Source: VAYN01 sp963702075
GTDB lineage: Bacteria > Actinomycetota > Thermoleophilia > Solirubrobacterales > 70-9
DNA: 64,000 bases
NCBI GenBank assembly: GCA_963702075.1
Contig: OY969703.1
Coordinates: 1,426,001 to 1,490,000 of the forward strand
Direction of reading: 5' to 3'
The notes beneath the pieces were generated by a model that was given only the letters and a program-made list of their open reading frames with translations, ran no database searches and had not been told where the DNA came from. Positions 58,840 to 64,000 of this stretch are shown here, one piece after another. Position numbers and translations under genes: made by a program. The first letter of the stretch is position 1; every line of letters starts with the position of its first letter.

Positions 58840-60468
58840 GTGTCCCGCTCCCAGCGCCTGACCCTGATCGCGACGATCCTCGGCTCGACCGTCGTCTTCC
58901 TCGACAGCACGGTCGTCAACGTCGCCCTGCCGGCGATCAGCGACGGGCTCGACGTCGGGCTCGCCGGCCAGCAGTGGGTGGTCGAGGCCTACACCCTGGC
59001 GCTGGTCTCGCTGCTGCTCGTCGGCGGCAGCCTCGGCGACCAGTTCGGGCGGCGGCGGATGTTCGTCATCGGGCTGGTCGGCTTCGGCGTCACCTCGATC
59101 CTCTGCGCGATCTCGCCGACCTCCGAGTTCCTGATCGGCGCCCGCGCCCTGCAGGGGATCACCGGAGCGCTGCTCGTCCCCGGCTCGCTGGCGATCGTCG
59201 CCTCCACCTTCGAGGGCGAAGCGCGCGGCAAGGCGGTCGGGACCTGGACCGCCTGGACCGGGATCGCCACGGTGATCGGGCCGGCGGGCGGCGGCGCCCT
59301 GATCGGCATTACCTCCTGGCGGGCGATTTTCTGGGTCAACATCCCGCTGATCGCGGCGACCGTCCTGCTGACGTTGCACTCGGTGGAGGAGAGCCGCGAC
59401 GAGGACGCCTTCCTCGGCATCGACTGGGCCGGGATCGCGCTCTCAGGCGTAGGCCTCGGCGGGCCGACCTTCGCCCTGATCGAGCAGCCCTCGCGCGGCT
59501 GGAGCGACCCGCTGGTCTGGGGGACGATGGCCGCCGGGGTCCTCTGCTTCGGCCTCTTCATCCTTCGCGAGGCGACCGCACGCCACCCGATGCTGCCGCT
59601 CGGGCTCTTCCGCATCCGCAACTTCTGGGTCACGAACCTGACCACGCTCGCGACCTACGCCGGCCTGATCGGCGGCCTCTTCTTCGTCGGCCTCTACCTG
59701 CAGCAGGTGGTCGGCTACTCGCCCCTCGAGGCGGGCCTGGCGACGACGCCGATCTCGATCCTGATGTTCTTCCTCTCGCCCCGGTTCGGCCGCATCGCCT
59801 CCGGCACCGGGCCGCGGGTGCCGATGAGCGCCGGCCCGATCGTCGGCGGGATCGGCTTGCTGATGATGATGCGGATCGGGCCGGATACGAGCTACCTGGC
59901 CGACGTTCTCCCGGGCCTGCTCGTCTTCGGCGTCGGCCTCTCGGCGACGGTGGCCCCGCTCACCGCGACCGTCCTCGACTCGGTCGACGAGCACCGGGTC
60001 GGGGTCGCCTCCGGGGTCAACAACGGCGTCTCCCGGGTGGCCGGGCTGCTGGCGATCGCCGTGCTCGGGGCGGTGATCTCGGCAAGCTTCGGGAGCAAGC
60101 TCGACGCCCAGCTCGGCAACGCGCCGCTCTCCCACCCCGCGGCCGCTGCGGTCACCGAAGCGAAGGAAAAGCCGCTGGCCGTCCCCGCGGCCGAAGATCT
60201 CCCCGCGGCCGAAGCAGACCGGGTGACGCAGGCCGCCGCGGACGCTTCCACCTCCTCCTTCCGCCTCGGGATCGGCATCGCCGGGATCCTGATGATCCTC
60301 GGCGGCATCGTCGCCGGCATCGGCGTCCAGAACCCGAAACGGCGCCGCCAGGCCATCCCCAGCCGAGGCTCAGCCCAAGCCGGCGAGTGCGGCCACAGCA
60401 GCGACTGCGACAGCACCGACCACCAGCAAGACAAAGCCGGGGCAGCTATCGACTCCGCCCAGGCCTGA
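58840..60468 (+). CDS. MFS drug exporter, DHA2 (EmrB/QacA) family, 14 TM
   Basis: The 542-residue protein has fourteen predicted membrane segments. It carries motif D1/A of the DHA2 group, seen in LDSTVVNVALPAIS, GGSLGDQFGRRRMFVIGLVGF and the motif C segment GPAGGGALIGITSWRAIFWVN. Members expel drugs or dyes with the proton gradient. A 60-residue C-terminal tail is rich in Ser, Asp and Ala and looks disordered. The GTG lies 7 nt after a TAGACT box. The gene is divergent from the M14 peptidase and stands alone before trpS. Confidence 0.88.
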   Translation: MSRSQRLTLIATILGSTVVFLDSTVVNVALPAISDGLDVGLAGQQWVVEAYTLALVSLLLVGGSLGDQFGRRRMFVIGLVGFGVTSILCAISPTSEFLIGARALQGITGALLVPGSLAIVASTFEGEARGKAVGTWTAWTGIATVIGPAGGGALIGITSWRAIFWVNIPLIAATVLLTLHSVEESRDEDAFLGIDWAGIALSGVGLGGPTFALIEQPSRGWSDPLVWGTMAAGVLCFGLFILREATARHPMLPLGLFRIRNFWVTNLTTLATYAGLIGGLFFVGLYLQQVVGYSPLEAGLATTPISILMFFLSPRFGRIASGTGPRVPMSAGPIVGGIGLLMMMRIGPDTSYLADVLPGLLVFGVGLSATVAPLTATVLDSVDEHRVGVASGVNNGVSRVAGLLAIAVLGAVISASFGSKLDAQLGNAPLSHPAAAAVTEAKEKPLAVPAAEDLPAAEADRVTQAAADASTSSFRLGIGIAGILMILGGIVAGIGVQNPKRRRQAIPSRGSAQAGECGHSSDCDSTDHQQDKAGAAIDSAQA

Positions 60469-60492
60469 GCGACAGCCGGAACGGCCCCTCAC

Positions 60493-60498
60493 TAGGCT
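60493..60498 (+). promoter_or_regulatory. -10 box TAGGCT for trpS (leaderless type)
   Basis: TAGGCT ends 9 nt before the ATG at 60508, with no Shine-Dalgarno sequence. Confidence 0.45.
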
Positions 60499-60507
60499 CA
60501 GTCCCTC

Positions 60508-61512
60508 ATGCCCAGCTCCATCATCTTCAGCGGCATCCAGCCCACCGGCCGCAAGCATCTTGGCAACTACATCGGGGCAATCCGCCAATACGTAGAGGGC
60601 CAGGACCGCGGCGACCCGGCGATCTTCTGCATCGTCGACCTGCACGCGCTCTCGGTCCCCTACGACCCCGAGGAACTGCGCCAGCGCGTCTACGACACCG
60701 CCGCGATCCTGCTCGCCGCCGGCCTCGATCCCGAGCGCTGCATCCTCTTCCGCCAGTCCGACGTCCGCGAGCACACCGAGCTGACCTGGCTGCTCTCGGC
60801 GGTCACCTCCCACGGCGACCTCAACCGCATGCACCAGTTCAAGGAAAAGGTCGGCAAGGACCGCGAGCTCGCCTCCGCGGCGCTGTTCTACTACCCGGTG
60901 CTGATGGCCGCCGACGTGCTCGCCTACCGGGCGACCGAAGTGCCGGTCGGCGACGACCAGCGCCAGCACGTCGAGCTGATGCGGGAGATCGCCCGTCGTT
61001 TCAACGCCCGTTTCGGCGAGACCCTGGTCGTCCCGGAGCTGGTGATCCCGGAGGTCGGCGCCCGGATCATGGACCTGCAGGAGCCGGAACGGAAGATGTC
61101 GACGACCGGGGGCACCGAGCAGGGGACCGTGCTGGTCCTCGATGAGCCCGACACGATTCGCAAGAAGTTCCGTTCCGCCGTTACCGACTCCGGCCGCGAG
61201 ATCGGACGCTCGCCGAACAAGCCTGGGATCTCCAACCTGGTCGACATCTTCTCGGTCGCCTGCGGCACCGAGCAGAAGGAGGTCGAAAGGGAATTCGAGG
61301 GCTCTGGCTACGGCGACTTCAAGAAGGCCGTCGGCGAGGTGGTGGTCAGCTACCTGGAACCGGTCCGCGAGCGCTACGCGGAGCTGCGCCCCGACGAGAC
61401 GGAGCTGGACCGGATCCTCGGCATCGGTGCCGAGAAGGCGCGGGAGATCTGCGCGCCGGTCGTCGCCGAGGTGCGGGGCCGGATGGGCTACCCGCCCCAA
61501 CGCGCCGCTTAG
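60508..61512 (+). CDS. trpS: Tryptophan-tRNA ligase
   Basis: TrpS charges tRNA-Trp. The 334-residue class I synthetase has SGIQPTGRKHLGNYIGAI at the N-terminus (the HLGN form of the HIGH motif), IVDLHALSV, VPVGDDQRQHVELMREIARRFN shown here in part, and LQEPERKMSTTGG, where KMSTT is the KMSKS-type loop that binds ATP. The C-terminal helical domain is normal. The ATG at 60508 follows a TAGGCT box. It is a single gene, with an 89-nt gap before scpA. Confidence 0.94.
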   Translation: MPSSIIFSGIQPTGRKHLGNYIGAIRQYVEGQDRGDPAIFCIVDLHALSVPYDPEELRQRVYDTAAILLAAGLDPERCILFRQSDVREHTELTWLLSAVTSHGDLNRMHQFKEKVGKDRELASAALFYYPVLMAADVLAYRATEVPVGDDQRQHVELMREIARRFNARFGETLVVPELVIPEVGARIMDLQEPERKMSTTGGTEQGTVLVLDEPDTIRKKFRSAVTDSGREIGRSPNKPGISNLVDIFSVACGTEQKEVEREFEGSGYGDFKKAVGEVVVSYLEPVRERYAELRPDETELDRILGIGAEKAREICAPVVAEVRGRMGYPPQRAA

Positions 61513-61588
61513 CCCCAAATAGCCGGGAAAACATCAAGCGACGGCTGCTCCGCTTCGCGTCCGCACCGTCGCCATCCCACCTCCGGTC

Positions 61589-61594
61589 TAGTCT
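61589..61594 (+). promoter_or_regulatory. -10 box TAGTCT for scpA (leaderless type)
   Basis: TAGTCT ends 7 nt before the GTG at 61602. Just upstream a small inverted repeat GCGACGG / CCGTCGC (61538-61544 and 61566-61572) flanks this region. Confidence 0.45.
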
Positions 61595-61601
61595 TCGCTC
61601 G

Positions 61602-62357
61602 GTGGCCGTCGCCGACCTCGACCTCGATCTAGACCTCGACGTCTTCGCCGGGCCGTTCGACCTGCTGATGGCGGTCGTCCTGCGCGAGGAGGTCAGCCTG
61701 CTCGACCTGCAGCTGGGCGAGGTCGTCGTCGCCTACGTCGAGCACCTGGAGCGCGAAGGCGAGCTGGAGCTGGAGGTGGCGACCGAGTTCCTCGTCCTGA
61801 TCGCCGCCCTGCTGGAGTTGAAGTCGCGGCTGATGCTCCCCGGCCCCGACGAAGACCTGGACGAGCTGAAGCCCGAGGAGGCGCTGGAGGAGCTGTTGGC
61901 GCGGATGCTCGAGTACCGCCGCTACCGCGACGCCGCGGCCGAGCTGGCCGAGCGCTTCGAGGGTCAGCGCGGCTACCTCTACCGCTCGGCGCCGCTGCCG
62001 ACCGAGCTGCGGCGGGTGGCGGTCGAGGCGGCAACCGCGGTCTACGACCCCGACCAGCTCGGCGCCGCCCTCGGCGACCTGCTGACCGAGCCGCCCGACG
62101 TCGACATCAGCCACATCCGGCCGACGGTCTCGCTGGAGCGGCGGCTGCGGGCGCTTCGCGACGCGCTGCTGCGGCGCAAGGACTTCGACTTCGACGAGGA
62201 GTTCGGCGGCGAGGACCGGCTGACCCAAGCGGTGACCGTCTTCGCGATGCTCGAGCTCTACCGCAAGGGCGAGGTGACCTGGGAGCAGGGCGAGTGCTTC
62301 GGGCCGATCCGGGTGAAGAAGGTCGTGCCGACCGCGAACGTCGTCAAGAGCGGATGA
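61602..62357 (+). CDS. scpA: Segregation and condensation protein A
   Basis: ScpA is the kleisin that bridges SMC heads in the bacterial condensin. The 251-residue protein has the N-terminal FAGPFDLLMAVVLREEVSLLDL, the helix FLVLIAALLELKSRLMLPG, an acidic linker, and a C-terminal winged helix (TVFAMLELYRKGEVTWEQ) that contacts the other SMC. It is mostly conserved with the family in layout and length. The start is GTG at 61602, and the stop overlaps scpB (ATGA). Confidence 0.92.
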   Translation: MAVADLDLDLDLDVFAGPFDLLMAVVLREEVSLLDLQLGEVVVAYVEHLEREGELELEVATEFLVLIAALLELKSRLMLPGPDEDLDELKPEEALEELLARMLEYRRYRDAAAELAERFEGQRGYLYRSAPLPTELRRVAVEAATAVYDPDQLGAALGDLLTEPPDVDISHIRPTVSLERRLRALRDALLRRKDFDFDEEFGGEDRLTQAVTVFAMLELYRKGEVTWEQGECFGPIRVKKVVPTANVVKSG

Positions 62358-62923
62358 GCGACCTCTCCCGCACCGTCGAGGCGCTGCTCTTCCTCTCGCC
62401 GCAGCCGGTCGCCGTCGAGGACCTGGCGGAGGCGACGCAGGCGGCCGAGGGGCAGGTCGAAGAGGCGGTCGAGCTTTTGCGCGAGGACCTTGCCGAGGGT
62501 AAGCGCGGCGTGGTGCTGCGCGAGGTCTCCGGCGGCTTCTCCCTCGCCTCCGACCCCGCCAGCGAGGACGCCGCCCGCCGCCTGCTGTCGAAGCCGCGGA
62601 CCCCGCCGCTGACCCAGGCCCAGGCCGAGACCCTGGCGATCGTCGCCTACCTGCAGCCGGTGACGCGCCCGGAGATCGCCCGCATCCGCGGCGTCACCTC
62701 CGAGTCGGCGGTGACCAGCCTCGCCGAGCGTGGCCTGATCGAGGAGGCCGGCCGCTCCCAGTTTGGCGCCGCGATCTTCAAGACCTCCGAGCTCTTCGAG
62801 CGCCTCTTCGGCCTCGGCGGCCTCGACCAACTCCCCGACCCGTCGAAGTTCGACCCCAGCCCCGAGGACGAGCGCGACCTGCGCGAGCGGCTGCTGAAGG
62901 CGGGGGAACAGCGAGCGGAGTGA
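62354..62923 (+). CDS. scpB: Segregation and condensation protein B
   Basis: ScpB dimers bind ScpA in the SMC-ScpAB complex. The 189-residue protein has two winged-helix domains, with RTVEALLFLSPQPVAVEDLAEA near the start and the conserved LSKPRTPPLTQAQAETLAIVAYLQPVTRPEIARIRGV split around its turn, then LAERGLIEEAGRSQFG. The ATG at 62354 overlaps scpA. An unusually perfect hairpin starts 8 nt after the stop. Confidence 0.93.
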   Translation: MSDLSRTVEALLFLSPQPVAVEDLAEATQAAEGQVEEAVELLREDLAEGKRGVVLREVSGGFSLASDPASEDAARRLLSKPRTPPLTQAQAETLAIVAYLQPVTRPEIARIRGVTSESAVTSLAERGLIEEAGRSQFGAAIFKTSELFERLFGLGGLDQLPDPSKFDPSPEDERDLRERLLKAGEQRAE

Positions 62924-62931
62924 CGGCTGGG

Positions 62932-62996
62932 GGAGCCGGGGATGGGGTTCGGCGGACAACAACGGGGAGGGTCCGGCGAACCCCATCCCCGGCTCC
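62932..62996. repeat. Long inverted repeat between scpB and rluB
   Basis: Arms at 62932-62957 and 62971-62996 match at 25 of 26 positions around a 13-nt loop. The right arm ends 6 nt before the GTG start of rluB, and there is no T-tract, so it would structure the rluB leader without ending the transcript. Confidence 0.75.
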
Positions 62997-63002
62997 TCGA
63001 TC

Positions 63003-63695
63003 GTGAGGCTGGCGAAGTTCCTCGCCCATGGAGGTGTTGCCTCCCGGAGACGGGCGGAGGAGATCATCGGCAAGGGGTTGGTGACCGTTGGCGGCGAGGT
63101 CGTCACCGATCCGGCTCGGGATGTGGATGCGGGCGACGACGTGCGGGTCAACGGCGACCCCGTGGCGGCCGAGGTGCGCGAGGTGTGGGTGGTGAACAAG
63201 CCGATCGGGGTGGTCTCGACGGCGCGGGAGCCGGGGAGCCGCAGGCCGGTGGTCGATCTGGTCGAGACGGAGGCGCGGCTATACCCGGTTGGCCGCCTCG
63301 ATGCAGACTCCAGCGGCCTGCTGCTGCTGACGAACGACGGGGAGCTGGCGAATCGGCTGACTCACCCGCGCTACGAAATGCCGAAGACCTACGTGGCGCG
63401 GTTGAAGAAGCCGATCGCTAATGGGGACCTGGAGCGCCTCGCTCGCGGCGTGGAGCTGGAGGACGGCCCGACCGCGCCGACGCAGGTGAAGCGGCGTGGC
63501 GATCGCGAGGTTGAGATCGTCCTCCGCGAAGGGCGCAACCGCCAGGTGCGGCGGATGCTGGAGGCAGTCGGGAACGAGGTGATTGAGCTGCGACGGGTGG
63601 GGTTCGGGCCGCTGCGGTTAGGGGGTCTAGAGGCGGGTGCTTCGCGGCGCCTTTCGCAGGACGAGATCGCCCGGTTGCGCGAAGCCGCTGTTTGA
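63003..63695 (+). CDS. rluB: Pseudouridine synthase, RluB/RsuA family
   Basis: The 230-residue protein has an N-terminal S4 RNA-binding domain (RLAKFLAHGGVASRRRAEEIIGKGLV) and a catalytic domain with the signature YPVGRLDADSSGLLLLTNDG, where Asp is the nucleophile, and RKGRNRQVRRML-like sequence (EGRNRQVRRMLEAVG). RluB makes pseudouridine 2605 in 23S rRNA, while RsuA acts on 16S; the symbol is assigned by the usual link to scpAB. The start GTG directly follows the long hairpin. A second perfect hairpin lies 17 nt after the stop. Confidence 0.88.
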   Translation: MRLAKFLAHGGVASRRRAEEIIGKGLVTVGGEVVTDPARDVDAGDDVRVNGDPVAAEVREVWVVNKPIGVVSTAREPGSRRPVVDLVETEARLYPVGRLDADSSGLLLLTNDGELANRLTHPRYEMPKTYVARLKKPIANGDLERLARGVELEDGPTAPTQVKRRGDREVEIVLREGRNRQVRRMLEAVGNEVIELRRVGFGPLRLGGLEAGASRRLSQDEIARLREAAV

Positions 63696-63712
63696 CGGTT
63701 CCAACCGCTCGG

Positions 63713-63762
63713 GGCGGCCAAATCCCCCTCGCACAAGCTTGTAGGAGGGGGATTTGGCCGCC
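63713..63762 (+). terminator. Long perfect inverted repeat after rluB
   Basis: Eighteen-base arms at 63713-63730 and 63745-63762 are perfectly complementary. The 14-nt centre itself contains the palindrome ACAAGCTTGT, so almost all 50 bp can form one stem or cruciform. It lies between convergent genes and probably ends transcription, although no T-tract follows. Confidence 0.65.
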
Positions 63763-63787
63763 AGATGCGGCTAGGAGCTAGGGGGAT

Positions 63788-64000
63788 CTACGAGGCATTG
63801 CATTTGAGACGGCGGGCGACGGTGTCAGCGACTGCCTCGGCTTCTCTCTCTGCTTCGCGGTGGGTAACCCGCAGGACTGAATAGCCCGCACGCATCAGTT
63901 CGCGGTCGCGCCAGCGGTCGCGCTCGAAGGCGACGGCGGTGCCATGGAAGTCGCGGCTGTCAGCCTCGAGGGCGAAGCAGTGATCGGGCCAGAGGAAGTC
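63788..64000 (-). CDS. DUF559-type (Vsr-like endonuclease fold) protein, C-terminal part
   Basis: The minus-strand frame is open from the right edge to a TAG at 63788-63790, showing the last 70 residues. The sequence has a strand with an acidic residue (FALEADS), then RDFHGTAVAFERDRWRDRELMRAGYSVLRVTHREAERE. This is the order of DUF559 domains, which share the Vsr/PDDEXK nuclease fold, usually with E-x-D-G-x-x-xH. Many high-GC bacteria carry several copies with no known role. The N-terminal part lies outside the window. Confidence 0.7.
   Translation of the reverse strand, partial: DFLWPDHCFALEADSRDFHGTAVAFERDRWRDRELMRAGYSVLRVTHREAEREAEAVADTVARRLKCNAS

Overview
The window is a very GC-rich, gene-dense stretch of bacterial chromosome. 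GTG and TTG starts are common, ATGA or TGATG operon overlaps are frequent, and TANNNT boxes lie 6-11 nt before many start codons, as expected for leaderless transcripts. Gene content (a dcw cluster with murB and ftsQ before ftsZ but no ftsA, Ku/LigD end joining, ECF-type vitamin uptake, a Tad secretion system) fits a deep-branching actinobacterium. My best guess is class Thermoleophilia (Solirubrobacterales type), inferred from content and style only. I saw no tRNA, rRNA, CRISPR array, insertion sequence or prophage.

Layout. 1-9.4 kb: a partial membrane protein, an FAD oxidoreductase, an MFS exporter, a YbdK-type ligase, a TPR protein, a secreted decapeptide-repeat protein, a methyltransferase, a HTH regulator and a ZIP transporter. 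9.4-10.7 kb: an atypical NRAMP-like transporter. 10.8-17.3 kb: a cobalamin riboswitch followed by an overlapping operon of two secreted DUF4430 (transcobalamin beta-domain-like) proteins, an EcfT, a double-NBD EcfA, and an EcfS fused to an alpha/alpha-toroid domain. I read this as a B12 uptake system using both folds found in animal transcobalamin and intrinsic factor. 17.4-25.2 kb: nitroreductase, glycerol-3-phosphate dehydrogenase, a degenerate Rho-like protein, a CpsB-like phosphatase, a PfkB kinase, a response regulator, small membrane proteins and an ArsR-type regulator. 25.3-29.6 kb: histidine kinase, CpaB-like, TadA/CpaF, TadB and TadC genes behind a promoter and a leader terminator.

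30.5-47 kb is the division and cell wall (dcw) cluster: mraZ, rsmH, ftsL-like, ftsI, murE, murF, mraY, an alpha/beta hydrolase, murD, ftsW, murG, murC, murB, a short ftsQ, ftsZ. The mraZ promoter carries three TGGGN-type repeats at 10-bp period and is followed by an intrinsic-terminator-like hairpin. 47-51.5 kb is the glycine cleavage system (gcvT, gcvH, gcvPA, gcvPB). 51.5-54.5 kb, minus strand, holds Ku, a LigD polymerase domain, a hemerythrin protein and a membrane-anchored unknown. 54.6-56.1 kb is a FetAB-like ABC pair; 56.1-58.8 kb a sigma factor, a beta-propeller anti-sigma candidate and an M14 carboxypeptidase; 58.8-64 kb a DHA2 MFS exporter, trpS, scpA, scpB, rluB and the C-terminal end of a DUF559-type protein.

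A recurring oddity is a set of long, nearly perfect inverted repeats with different arm sequences. Some lie at operon junctions (cbiQ/ecfA, murG/murC, fetA/fetB, scpB/rluB). Others lie inside reading frames without breaking them (two in ecfA, one in murF).
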